From Pseudomonadota bacterium (GTDB lineage Bacteria; Pseudomonadota; Gammaproteobacteria; Burkholderiales; Methylophilaceae), in NCBI GenBank assembly GCA_029563075.1, contig JAKQTN010000025.1, forward strand, positions 62,001 to 126,000: a stretch of DNA of 64,000 nt, in the 5' to 3' direction. The position numbers and the translations under genes are program-made. The notes beneath the pieces are model-generated. The model was not told the origin of the DNA and searched no databases. It saw only the letters and a list, made by a program, of their open reading frames with translations. This document shows, one piece after another, positions 18,333-27,056 of the stretch (position 1 is the stretch's first letter; every line of letters starts with the position of its first letter).

Positions 18333-18911
18333 ATGAAAAACTGGATAAAAGAAAATTTGGTGTTGGTGATTGGCCTCACGCTGCCGCTGTTGCTGATAGT
18401 GCTTTTTTTCGTCGCGACAGTGATTCCCAAGGCGTTTGGCACCCCGCCACAATACGAGATGCTGTTTGCCGCAACGCAGTATGATTATCAAAAAACAGCT
18501 GAATTTTCGCTGAACTTTAATGTTAAAAATAAGCAGTTAATGGTTAAGCCTAAGAAAATTGAAGATAAAAACACCAATTACAACCAAGTGAAGCTATTTG
18601 TTTATGATGGCAAGACTGAGACTACACGTGAAATTACGTTAGATAATAGTAAATTTACTGATGGCGTGGAAGTGGCGTTGGAAGAGACGAGGAGTTTTGA
18701 GATTGATACCAACAATGCTTCGCCAGATGGTTATGTATTAGACGGGCCGAATTATAGCGGCAGCGGTTTATTGGGCGGCTTGTTTGGCGGTGGTTACCGC
18801 AACAGCGGGTTCCGCGTGAAAAAGGGAGGTGTGGGCTACAAAATACCTAATACCCAGCAGGATTATTACTATAACCAGGTACAGTTTATCGGCTGGATCA
18901 TCAAAAAATAG
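18333..18911 (+). CDS. Membrane-anchored protein of unknown function
   Basis: A 192-residue protein not assigned to a known family. One N-terminal transmembrane anchor (about residues 9-30) is followed by a basic, lysine-rich beta-type soluble region facing the periplasm. It contains a glycine-rich turn (GSGLLGGLFGGGYR, about 148-161) and an aromatic end with DYYYNQVQFIGWIIKK. The ATG at 18333 has AAGGATAAGG just upstream and lies only four bases after miaA. The next gene, a polytopic membrane protein, starts ten bases downstream, so these two probably function together. Confidence 0.65.
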   Translation: MKNWIKENLVLVIGLTLPLLLIVLFFVATVIPKAFGTPPQYEMLFAATQYDYQKTAEFSLNFNVKNKQLMVKPKKIEDKNTNYNQVKLFVYDGKTETTREITLDNSKFTDGVEVALEETRSFEIDTNNASPDGYVLDGPNYSGSGLLGGLFGGGYRNSGFRVKKGGVGYKIPNTQQDYYYNQVQFIGWIIKK

Positions 18912-18921
18912 GGGGGGCATC

Positions 18922-19860
18922 ATGTCGCTGAAAGAAGATGCTTTACAGGATATCGTTTCGCTCGCCAAGCACAATCATATTACGCTGGAAGAAATCGCGC
19001 AGGCGCTGGCTATGCCGCAAATGCAGGCCAGTAAACCCTCCAGCGGCGTGCTTTCCAAGTTGTTTGGCTATATTGGTGGTATTTTCGTATTTGCGGGCAT
19101 AGGGGTGTTTATCTCGATGTACTGGGATGATTTTGGCTCCGCTGCGCGCGTGATTGTGACCTTGGGCGTGGGGTTGGTAGCGTTTATCATGGGCTTGGTT
19201 TGTTTGGATGACAAACGCTATGAAAAAGCCGCAACACCCTTGTTTTTAATGGCCACGCTGTTGCAGCCGACCGGGATTATAGTCATGCTGCAAGAATACT
19301 CCTCGGGTGGTGATGCGCGCCATGGGCTGGCCTTTATGGCGGCGTATATGCTGATTCAGCAAGGGATGACGTTTTGGGGGAAGCGCCGCACTGTGCTTGC
19401 TTTCAGCGCCATTTTGTTCGGCTGCATTTTCTTTGCTAATCTGTTTGATCTCTGGGATTGGGATGAAGAATTCATCGGCATCGTAATCGGCACATCGCTC
19501 ATCTGCATCGCTTATGGTCTGCAGCAATCACGGCATCTGGCCATTGCCCCGTTCTGGTATTTTGTCGGCGCATGCATTCTATTGTGGGCGGTGTTCGACG
19601 CGGTTAGAAATACGCCGCTGGAACTCGTCTATCTTGGATTGTCGGCGTCCATCATCTTTTTGAGCACCTACGTGCGCAGCAGAACCTTGTTGCTGGTCGG
19701 CACCCTTTCGATGCTGCTGTACATTGGCTATTTCACGGCCAAACATTTCGCCAATACACTGGGCTGGCCGCTTGCGCTGGTGGTGATAGGCGTTGCGCTG
19801 ATCGCCATGAGTTCGCTTGCGGTAAGATTAAATAATAAATATATAAAATCAAATGGTTGA
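18922..19860 (+). CDS. Polytopic membrane protein, DUF2157-like
   Basis: A 312-residue inner-membrane protein with a soluble N-terminal helical region (about residues 1-45, EDALQDIVSLAKHNHITLEEIAQAL) followed by about nine or ten hydrophobic helices. The N-terminal part resembles the short helical head of DUF2157 proteins. ATG 18922 is preferred over an upstream in-frame ATG inside the previous gene, because a run of seven G residues (18911-18917) gives a strong Shine-Dalgarno. That run begins at the last base of the preceding stop codon. Function unknown; likely partner of the preceding anchored protein. Confidence 0.65.
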   Translation: MSLKEDALQDIVSLAKHNHITLEEIAQALAMPQMQASKPSSGVLSKLFGYIGGIFVFAGIGVFISMYWDDFGSAARVIVTLGVGLVAFIMGLVCLDDKRYEKAATPLFLMATLLQPTGIIVMLQEYSSGGDARHGLAFMAAYMLIQQGMTFWGKRRTVLAFSAILFGCIFFANLFDLWDWDEEFIGIVIGTSLICIAYGLQQSRHLAIAPFWYFVGACILLWAVFDAVRNTPLELVYLGLSASIIFLSTYVRSRTLLLVGTLSMLLYIGYFTAKHFANTLGWPLALVVIGVALIAMSSLAVRLNNKYIKSNG

Positions 19861-19879
19861 AATTAATACTTAATGTAAT

Positions 19880-21061
19880 TTATAAATAATTTTTAATGCG
19901 GTTGGCGGCTTCCACACATTCGTCATAAGGCGCCACCAGCGCCATGCGGATGAAATGCTTACCAGGATTCATGCCGTGTGCCTCACGTGCCAGAAAGCTG
20001 CCAGGCAACACGGTGATACTCAAATCGCGATAAAGTTTTATCGCCAGTTCTGTATCACTTTCTTTACTTCTGGCCCATAAATAGAACGCTGCATCCGGCA
20101 TTTCTACCTCTAGTACATCCGCTAGCATCGGGGTAACGGCATTAAATTTGGCTGCGTAAAGCCTGCGGTTTTCAATGACATGCGCTTCATCATTCCAAGC
20201 AGCAACGCTGGCAGCCTGTACTGCCGGGTTCATCGCGCAGCCGTGGTAGGTGCGGTAGAGCGCAAACTTTTCGATAATCTTTTCATCGCCTGCCACAAAG
20301 CCGGAGCGCATGCCAGGCACATTGGAGCGTTTGGAAAGTGAACTGAAAACGATTAAATTGGCATGACCGCGACCCAATAGATATGCGGCTTGCAGGGCAC
20401 CTAACGGCGGATTTTCTTCATCAAAATAGATTTCTGAATAGCATTCATCCGAAGCAATGACAAAACCATATTGGTCGGATAACTCAAACAGCGTTTTCCA
20501 TTGCTCCAAACTCATGACCTTGCCGGAAGGGTTGCCCGGACTGCAGACATAAACCAGTTGTGTGCGCTTCAGCACATCAACAGGTACGCTTTCGAATGCC
20601 ATTGCATGATTGTTTTCCGGCAATGTGTTGATGAAATAGGGTGTTGCGCCAGCCAAAAACGCTGCGCCTTCGTAAATCTGGTAAAACGGGTTCGGCGAAA
20701 TCACAACCGGGTTAGGCTTGCTGCTATCGATAACCGCTTGGGCGAAAGCAAATAGCGCTTCGCGGCTGCCATTCACTGGTAAAATGGCCTTATCAGCACT
20801 GAGTGCCGGGATGTTGTAACGCCGGGAGATCCATGCAGAAATGGCTTCGCGCAACTCAAGCGAGCCGGCTGTGGTAGGGTAGCTGGCCAGCCCGGATAGG
20901 TTGTTCGTCAGCGCGTCCTTAATCAGCTGCGGTGTAGCGTGTTTGGGTTCGCCGATGGATAAATTAATCGGCGGCAATTCAGGATTGGGCGTAATGCCTT
21001 TGAATAGATCGCGCAGGCGCTGAAACGGATAGGGTTGTAATAAATTTAGGTTTGGATTCAT
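19880..21061 (-). CDS. dapC: N-succinyl-L,L-diaminopimelate aminotransferase
   Basis: Class I/II PLP aminotransferase converting N-succinyl-2-amino-6-ketopimelate to N-succinyl-diaminopimelate in lysine and murein synthesis. The beginning NPNLNLLQPYPFQRLRDL and INLSIGEPKH are characteristic of the betaproteobacterial DapC group. The PLP lysine lies in SLSKRSNVPGMRSGF. The C-terminal arginine block FIRMALV binds the substrate carboxylate. The length of 393 residues uses ATG 21061; GTG at 21067 is an alternative two codons upstream. Divergent from the EamA transporter with only 27 bases between starts. Confidence 0.85.
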   Translation of the reverse strand: MNPNLNLLQPYPFQRLRDLFKGITPNPELPPINLSIGEPKHATPQLIKDALTNNLSGLASYPTTAGSLELREAISAWISRRYNIPALSADKAILPVNGSREALFAFAQAVIDSSKPNPVVISPNPFYQIYEGAAFLAGATPYFINTLPENNHAMAFESVPVDVLKRTQLVYVCSPGNPSGKVMSLEQWKTLFELSDQYGFVIASDECYSEIYFDEENPPLGALQAAYLLGRGHANLIVFSSLSKRSNVPGMRSGFVAGDEKIIEKFALYRTYHGCAMNPAVQAASVAAWNDEAHVIENRRLYAAKFNAVTPMLADVLEVEMPDAAFYLWARSKESDTELAIKLYRDLSITVLPGSFLAREAHGMNPGKHFIRMALVAPYDECVEAANRIKNYL

Positions 21062-21088
21062 AGGCACTATTATAATTTAGGAAGCATC

Positions 21089-21982
21089 GTGAGCAACAGC
21101 AATAACAAAAACTCTTTTGCGGTATTCGGCCTGCTTTTTGGTGCGCTATGCTGGGGCATCATTTGGTACCCATATCGTCTGATGGCAGAAGCGGGGATTT
21201 CCGGCGTTGCTTCCAGCTTTTATACCTACTGCATAGCAGCGGCGATCGCTGGAATATATTTTTGCAAGCATTGGCGCGGGCTGTTGACGCAGCCCAAAAG
21301 CATCTTCTGGTTAAGCCTGGCCGCGGGCTGGACCAATCTGAGTTACGTGCTGGCAGTAATAGATGGTGAGGTAATGCGCGTGATGCTGCTGTTCTATCTT
21401 TCACCACTGTGGACATTGCTGCTGGCGCGTTTCTGGCTGAAAGAGCCGATTACTCAAATCGGATTTATTTCGATCGTCATTGCGCTTATTGGCGCCTATA
21501 TCATGCTGGCTGGGCCATTGGGCGAGATGACCCGTTATCTTCCAGTTCCGCGGAATACGGCGGAATGGTTGGCATTGTCATCTGGCATGGGTTTTTCGCT
21601 AACTAACGTGATTACGCGCAAATCCAGCCATTTAAGCCTGCGCGCCAAGTCATTCGCAGTGTGGTTTGGCGTGATTGGCGTGGCATTGGTTTTTTCTCCA
21701 ATTCTAGAGGGGGAATTTCTGATGCCTAGTTTTTTTAGCGTGTATCACTGGCTGGTGATGGGTTTGATAGCCTTACTGCTGATGGCGGCTACGTTGCTGG
21801 TGCAATTCGGCTTAACGCAGCTCACTGCAATACGGGCTTCGGTGTTGTTTTTGTTTGAGCTGGTGGTCGCCGCGATCGCCTCGTATTACCTGGCGCACGA
21901 GGCGATGACGCTCAATGAGTGGATTGGCGGCAGCCTGATTGTCATGGGCGCACTCATCGCGGCATTGAATCATAAAGAATGA
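21089..21982 (+). CDS. EamA/DMT-family metabolite exporter
   Basis: A 297-residue inner-membrane protein with ten probable helices arranged as two EamA repeats of about 145 residues. The first begins FAVFGLLFGALCWGIIWYPYRLM and the second EWLALSSGMGFSLTNVITRKS. The family exports amino acids and other small metabolites; the substrate cannot be read from sequence. The start is GTG 21089 with AGGAAG five bases upstream. It shares a very short divergent promoter region with dapC, and its 3' end meets pilU. Confidence 0.85.
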   Translation: MSNSNNKNSFAVFGLLFGALCWGIIWYPYRLMAEAGISGVASSFYTYCIAAAIAGIYFCKHWRGLLTQPKSIFWLSLAAGWTNLSYVLAVIDGEVMRVMLLFYLSPLWTLLLARFWLKEPITQIGFISIVIALIGAYIMLAGPLGEMTRYLPVPRNTAEWLALSSGMGFSLTNVITRKSSHLSLRAKSFAVWFGVIGVALVFSPILEGEFLMPSFFSVYHWLVMGLIALLLMAATLLVQFGLTQLTAIRASVLFLFELVVAAIASYYLAHEAMTLNEWIGGSLIVMGALIAALNHKE

Positions 21983-21993
21983 GCCTGCCAGAG

Positions 21994-23085
21994 CTAGTTA
22001 AAGCCTCCGGCTGCGCCTTCAGCGGCAAAACGCATTTTAAGCGATAAGTCGTTGCGGGAATCAGCGTTTGCCAGCGCATCTTCTTCGCCAATCTTGCCAT
22101 TGCTGAACAGCCTGAATAACGACTGGTCGAAAGTGTTCATGCCAATATCATTGTTGTCAGCCATGATTTCCTTCATCTCACCCAGTTTTTGTTTTTGAAT
22201 GAGCTCGGCCATGTATGGCGTATTGATCATGACTTCTACCGCGGCAACACGCTTTTGTACTTTTCCAGGAATCAGGCGCTGCGAAATGATGCCCACCAGA
22301 TTCAGGGAAAGACCAAGCAGCAGGCCGTGTTTAGCCTCGGTAGGGAAAAACGAGATAATGCGCTCCAGCGCCTGATTGGCATTGTTGGCGTGTAATGTAG
22401 CAAGGCATAAATGGCCAGTTTCGGCATAGGCGAGTGCCTGTTTCATGCCTTCCATGTCGCGCACCTCGCCAATCAGAATGACGTCTGGCGCCTGGCGCAT
22501 GGCATTTTTCAGCGCATTTTCGAAAGAGAGGGTGTCTATGCCGACTTCGCGCTGGTCCACCACTGATTTTTTGTGGGTGTACACAAATTCAATCGGGTCT
22601 TCAATCGTGACAATATGACCATTTTCATTCGCGTTGCGGTAATCAATCATCGATGCCAGCGTGGTTGATTTGCCTGAGCCGGTAGCACCTACCACTAGAA
22701 CCAGACCGCGCTTGCGCATAATGAGATCCCTGAGAACAAGCGGCAGACCTAGTGTTTCAAAATCCGGAATCTCGGTTTTAATATGGCGAATGACCATGCC
22801 GACTTCGCCGCGCTGGCGGAATACATTGATCCGGAAGCGGCCGATATCCTTGCGGCCAATCGCAAAGTTGCATTCCAGAGTGGATTCGAACTCCGCAATC
22901 TGTGCTGGGCTCATAATCGAATAAGCGATTTCTTTTATCATGCCGGGCTGCATAATTTGGTTATTGACCGGCATTGCTTCGCCTTCGATTTCCATATGAA
23001 TCGGTGCGCTGGTGCTGAAAAAAAGGTCGGAGCCACCTTTTTCCGTCATGAATTTAAGCACTGGGGTGATATCAATTGCAGCCAT
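21994..23085 (-). CDS. pilU: Type IV pilus retraction ATPase, PilU type
   Basis: Cytoplasmic hexameric secretion-type ATPase powering pilus retraction. Walker A is GATGSGKSTT near residue 130. The Asp box reads TIEDPIEFVY, Walker B is VILIGEVRD and the His box is TGHLCLATLHANNA. The beginning KGGSDLFFSTSAP and the 363-residue length with a glycine-ending tail fit PilU better than PilT (about 345 residues). No pilT is seen next to it. ATG 23085 has AGGAA before it. A GT41 glycosyltransferase gene lies immediately upstream on the same strand. Confidence 0.85.
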   Translation of the reverse strand: MAAIDITPVLKFMTEKGGSDLFFSTSAPIHMEIEGEAMPVNNQIMQPGMIKEIAYSIMSPAQIAEFESTLECNFAIGRKDIGRFRINVFRQRGEVGMVIRHIKTEIPDFETLGLPLVLRDLIMRKRGLVLVVGATGSGKSTTLASMIDYRNANENGHIVTIEDPIEFVYTHKKSVVDQREVGIDTLSFENALKNAMRQAPDVILIGEVRDMEGMKQALAYAETGHLCLATLHANNANQALERIISFFPTEAKHGLLLGLSLNLVGIISQRLIPGKVQKRVAAVEVMINTPYMAELIQKQKLGEMKEIMADNNDIGMNTFDQSLFRLFSNGKIGEEDALANADSRNDLSLKMRFAAEGAAGGFN

Positions 23086-23151
23086 AGTATTTCCTATTTT
23101 CTTATAAGGCTAGTTTCAAGTATTTTAACTTTATCACAAGCTGGGTTTTTG

Positions 23152-25032
23152 TCACATAGCTTGCCGGAGATGCAAATAGTGTTGCTCCAACTCACGCGCA
23201 AATAATGCCGGGTTAAACAACGCGGATTTTTCCAGTTCCGAACAGAGCTTTTGTTTTAGTTGCGCCAGTTTTTCAGGGTACTGCGCAAAATCGAGCGCTT
23301 TTTGTTCATACGCTAGCAATGAATTCGTGACTAATTCAGGCAGATTAACGCTTCGCAGCAAGCTGGCCGCCACGCGTGAGGCAAAGGTTTCGCCAGCGCA
23401 TGTCAATAGCGGCAAGCGCATAAAAAGCGCATCGCTGGCCGTGGTATGCGCGTTGTAGGGCAGGGTGTCCAGAAATAGATCTGCATGCACGTGGCGGACA
23501 AGATGCTCGGCAATCGCCACGCGTGGTGCGAAAATTAGCCTGTTTTTGTCGATACCTACTTTTTCAGCCTCTTTCCATAAATTGGTTTTTGCCCACGGAT
23601 TGCACTCCAGCAGCCATAACACGCTGTTGGGTACTTGTTGCAGCAAGCGCAGCCATACTGCAAACACCTCAGCCGTGATTTTAAAGGTTTGATTAAAACA
23701 GCAGAATACAAAAGCGTTTTCAGGCAGATTGTGCTCGGTTTTTGTGGTGAGCTTACCGACCGGGCGCTTGCTGTCATTGGGCTGGTAGCAAGGCAGGTAG
23801 AGCAGTTGTTCGCTAAAATCCGCCGCGTTTGGCGCAGTGACTTTATCGGCCAGTATATAATCAAACAGCGACCTGCCTTCTAGCTCACCCATCGTCCCCG
23901 GATAACCCAGCCAATTGATGCTGATTGGGGCGGGTTTGAGCGCCACTATGCCGGTGCGGCTGCTTTGCGTGAAACCGGTTAAATCGACCAGAATGTCAAC
24001 TTGGTCTTGGTTGATTCTTTTTGCGGCCTCTAAATCATTCAAATTTCTAATATCCACAAAATGGACGAATGCCTGCTCTAGCCGCCTACGCGTTGCGGTT
24101 TTGTCATTTTGGCCGTAAGAATAAGCGGCAACTTCGAACTGATTCCTGTCGTGGTTTTCAATCAGTTCGGTAATTAAATACGCGAGCGGATGTAATCTGA
24201 AATCGGCGGACAAATAGCCTATGTTGATTTTTTTATTTGGTTTTCTTGCTTTACCGAAACCAAGCTTGGAGCGGGTTGCAGGCAAGGCGCTATAGCAGTT
24301 TTTTACCCAGTTGCTGGCGCATTGTTTTTGCTCGGCGGCGGTTGTGCCCGGCATCGCCAGAAAGGCAAACGGTGAAATTTGTGCATTGGGGACATTTTTT
24401 ACTAAATTGCGCAGTTGCTGGATTTGCGTATCTAACTCGGCCCAATCGCAGACATGCTGTTTCTGGTGCACCAGATGCGCGAGCGCATGATGCAGACCTG
24501 AATTCAGTTGCAGCGCCTTTTCATAGCTGGCGATGGCTTTATCTAATTGGCCAAGTTCACGCTGCACATTGCCCAGATTGTTGTAGGTGTCCGCGTCATT
24601 CGGGTTAAGCGCGAGTGATTTTTTGAAACTTGTCAGCGCAGCTTGTGGCTTACCCAGCTCGCGCTGGGCGTTGCCCAGGTTATACCAGTACACGGCATTG
24701 CCGGGTTGATGCTGTGTAGCTTCTTCAAAACAAGCTTCGGCTTGGGCAAAGCGGCCATGGTGGTGTGCTTGATTGCCCAGCCCCTGCAGCGCAAAACACA
24801 AAGCATTGCGCGCATCATTGTTTTTATTGGATGCACTTAAGATACGCCTGAAATAGCCAGCCGACTCTTCAAAGCGTTGCAATTCTACGCATAGATTGCC
24901 GCAAACGATATGCAGATTCAACTCGTTGGGGTATTGCAGTAAAACCTGCTGATAGTGCTGCAAAGCCAGGTCAGGATTGCCTTGCTGCTGTGCCTGCTGT
25001 GCATTGGCGAGTAGTTGATTCACATTTTGCAT
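23152..25032 (-). CDS. TPR-containing O-GlcNAc transferase-like glycosyltransferase (GT41)
   Basis: A 626-residue protein. Residues 1-190 form about five tetratricopeptide repeats (for example AVYWYNLGNAQRELGKPQAA and DADTYNNLGNVQRELGQLDK). The rest is a Glyco_transf_41 catalytic region with NIGYLSADFRLHPL, where the histidine is the family's active-site residue, then WLGYPGTMG and VFCCFNQTFKITAEV. FLDTLPYNAHTTASDALFMRLPLLT forms the nucleotide-sugar part. Bacterial relatives glycosylate surface proteins such as flagellin or adhesins. Lying between mnmC and pilU suggests pilin or another envelope protein as acceptor, which is an inference. Confidence 0.85.
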   Translation of the reverse strand: MQNVNQLLANAQQAQQQGNPDLALQHYQQVLLQYPNELNLHIVCGNLCVELQRFEESAGYFRRILSASNKNNDARNALCFALQGLGNQAHHHGRFAQAEACFEEATQHQPGNAVYWYNLGNAQRELGKPQAALTSFKKSLALNPNDADTYNNLGNVQRELGQLDKAIASYEKALQLNSGLHHALAHLVHQKQHVCDWAELDTQIQQLRNLVKNVPNAQISPFAFLAMPGTTAAEQKQCASNWVKNCYSALPATRSKLGFGKARKPNKKINIGYLSADFRLHPLAYLITELIENHDRNQFEVAAYSYGQNDKTATRRRLEQAFVHFVDIRNLNDLEAAKRINQDQVDILVDLTGFTQSSRTGIVALKPAPISINWLGYPGTMGELEGRSLFDYILADKVTAPNAADFSEQLLYLPCYQPNDSKRPVGKLTTKTEHNLPENAFVFCCFNQTFKITAEVFAVWLRLLQQVPNSVLWLLECNPWAKTNLWKEAEKVGIDKNRLIFAPRVAIAEHLVRHVHADLFLDTLPYNAHTTASDALFMRLPLLTCAGETFASRVAASLLRSVNLPELVTNSLLAYEQKALDFAQYPEKLAQLKQKLCSELEKSALFNPALFARELEQHYLHLRQAM

Positions 25033-25048
25033 GGCGCAATTTTACTTG

Positions 25049-26236
25049 TTAAAGCGAATTTGCCAATTGTTTTAACCCCAATTCACGCAATAAAAACCGG
25101 CTGGGATTGAGTTTGCTGGCAAGTGCACTTTCAACAGGGTGGTTTGAATTGGTAATCAAACCTGCAATGAGTTCACCGCAGATGGGTGCAGTAATCATGC
25201 CTTTCGAGCCATGTCCTGCATTCACATATAAACCTTCCAGCCAAGGCAAATCTGCAGGGTCGGCATTGTGGCGTGGCGGCTTTGTACGAATTTCCTGCTC
25301 GTCCAGCAATTGCCCTGCCAGCGGCAGGTAATCGAGTGTTTGGCTGCGCCAGCCTACACGTCCAGATAGGGCGTTTTTGTCCAGGCGCGAGTAGATGTCC
25401 GGCGAAATGACACGCAAGGCAATTAAGTTTTCGCTGGTATCTGCATCGCTCAAATGCGGATTGGTATCATTAGGCGCATAAGTCGTTCCGATAGAATGCA
25501 GGCCATCTACGGCGGGGCTCAGGTAATGGTCGCTGCAAATGATGGTCTGGATTTCCTGGCTAAAATTATTTTGCGCAAAAAAGTTAACCTGGCCGCGTAC
25601 CGGCGTAATCTTTATGCTCGCGCACGGCTTGAATTGCTTGATGTCGTTGGCATTACACATCACAACGATGTCTGCTTCAAATGCAGTATTTTTGTCACCG
25701 AATACCTGCCATTGATTGTCGTTTTTCTGGATTTTCAGCGCATTGGTGGAGATGTGCGTAGTGACCAGCGCCGAGCTGGAAAGCGCTTTGCACAGGGCCG
25801 CTGGCCGAATCCATCCGGATTGTGGCAAATAGATGCCGCCGGTTTTCAGTTCGATTCCCGCTTTTTCACTCACGCTGTAGGCGTCTAGGTGCTGCAGGAA
25901 TGCAAGGGGATCTTGCTGCAAAAGCGCCTGCTGCCGGGCTTGTTCACGCGTATCAAAAGCCAGTTGAATCAACCCACAAGCATTGAACAATGTTAGAGTG
26001 GACGGCCATTGGTTCAATAAATTCAGCGTAAACCGAAAGCCATGCAAACCCAGCGCACTTGCGGCATCTGGCTTAGCACTGAATTTGGGATACAGCATTG
26101 CAATCGGGTTGCCGGAACCTTCCTGCGCCAGCGCCGAATGCCGTTCAATCAGCGTGACGGCAATGCCACGCCTAGCAAGTGCATAGGCAGTGCTGCAACC
26201 CGAGATGCCGCCGCCGATGACAACGGCTTTTGTCAT
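25049..26236 (-). CDS. mnmC: FAD-dependent cmnm5s2U34 oxidoreductase (oxidase half of MnmC)
   Basis: Removes the carboxymethyl group from cmnm5(s2)U34 in the tRNA wobble position, giving nm5(s2)U for the adjacent methyltransferase. A Rossmann FAD motif VVIGGGISGCSTAYALARRG lies at residues 5-24. GSGNPIAMLYPKF and the C-terminal YVNAGHGSKGMITAPICGELIAG are typical. In enterobacteria this is the C-terminal half of a bifunctional MnmC; here it is a separate 395-residue protein. Its ATG overlaps the stop of the methyltransferase gene by four bases (ATGA), so the two are translationally coupled. Confidence 0.88.
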   Translation of the reverse strand: MTKAVVIGGGISGCSTAYALARRGIAVTLIERHSALAQEGSGNPIAMLYPKFSAKPDAASALGLHGFRFTLNLLNQWPSTLTLFNACGLIQLAFDTREQARQQALLQQDPLAFLQHLDAYSVSEKAGIELKTGGIYLPQSGWIRPAALCKALSSSALVTTHISTNALKIQKNDNQWQVFGDKNTAFEADIVVMCNANDIKQFKPCASIKITPVRGQVNFFAQNNFSQEIQTIICSDHYLSPAVDGLHSIGTTYAPNDTNPHLSDADTSENLIALRVISPDIYSRLDKNALSGRVGWRSQTLDYLPLAGQLLDEQEIRTKPPRHNADPADLPWLEGLYVNAGHGSKGMITAPICGELIAGLITNSNHPVESALASKLNPSRFLLRELGLKQLANSL

Positions 26237-26937
26237 GCGCTATTCTCCGTAAAAATGCCGCTCAGCATCTCGCGCTTTTTGCCAAAACCGCCCTGTTTTT
26301 TTACGTCAAAACCTACTGCTTGCAAACCGCGGCGAACTGCTCCAGCACTGGTGAAGGTGGCAAATGTGGTGTTGATTCTGGAGAGTCTTGCCATATGTTC
26401 AAATACCTCGGCAGACCACATGTCCGCATTTTTAGCTGGCGCAAAGCCGTCGAGTATCCAAGCGTCAGCCATGTCGTTGATTTGAAGAAGTTGTGTGGCA
26501 ATATCTCCAACCCGTAAATCAAGCTGGATGCGGCTTGCAGCAAGGTTAAACTGATTTAGCCCGGATTCAAGTTCAGCATATTCTGAGATGAGTTCGGATG
26601 AAATAAAGTTGAATTGTGGCAGAAGTTGCATGGTACGCTGTAAATCAGCATGCTTAAGCGGATATTTTTCGATGCTGATGTAATGCAATTTCGCATGAGG
26701 CGACGACAATGCCAGCCAATGCGCGCAGACCGCTAAAAAATTGAGCCCGGTGCCGAAGCCGGTTTCGATAATAGTAAAGTGATTGTTGTCATGTTGCGCA
26801 AAACGCTGTTTTAATTGATTGTGAGTAATAAATACATGCTCCGTTTCTTGCAGGCCATCCTCTGTTGAAAAATAAATATCATTAAAATCAATAGAATGTG
26901 GTTGATTATTAATCCAATTTATATTAGCAAATTGCAT
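26233..26937 (-). CDS. mnmD: tRNA 5-methylaminomethyl-2-thiouridine methyltransferase (methyltransferase half of MnmC)
   Basis: SAM-dependent enzyme that methylates nm5(s2)U34 to mnm5(s2)U34. The SAM site is ETGFGTGLNFLAV near residues 65-77. The family motif WILDGFAPAKNADMWS and the C-terminal ATFTSAGAVRRGLQAVGFDV are complete. I start at ATG 26937 (MQFANINWINNQPHS, 234 residues); the open frame extends 16 more codons without support. Four-base overlap with mnmC. The order is the same as the domain order of fused MnmC, so this is a natural split form, not a frameshift. Confidence 0.88.
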   Translation of the reverse strand: MQFANINWINNQPHSIDFNDIYFSTEDGLQETEHVFITHNQLKQRFAQHDNNHFTIIETGFGTGLNFLAVCAHWLALSSPHAKLHYISIEKYPLKHADLQRTMQLLPQFNFISSELISEYAELESGLNQFNLAASRIQLDLRVGDIATQLLQINDMADAWILDGFAPAKNADMWSAEVFEHMARLSRINTTFATFTSAGAVRRGLQAVGFDVKKQGGFGKKREMLSGIFTENSA

Positions 26938-27056
26938 GTTATCGCGTCTTGATTTTGTAGACCCCGTACGACTTATTGTTAGCATTTTTCATTTAAAGCC
27001 AAAACAAGCTATATACTTATCGGTATGCTATGAATAAATCATTGGAACCTGTCACT

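Noticed and set aside
26233-26236. Possible frameshift splitting one mnmC gene
   Set aside because: The overlap is a clean ATGA with a proper start and complete domain ends on both sides; two genes explain it better.
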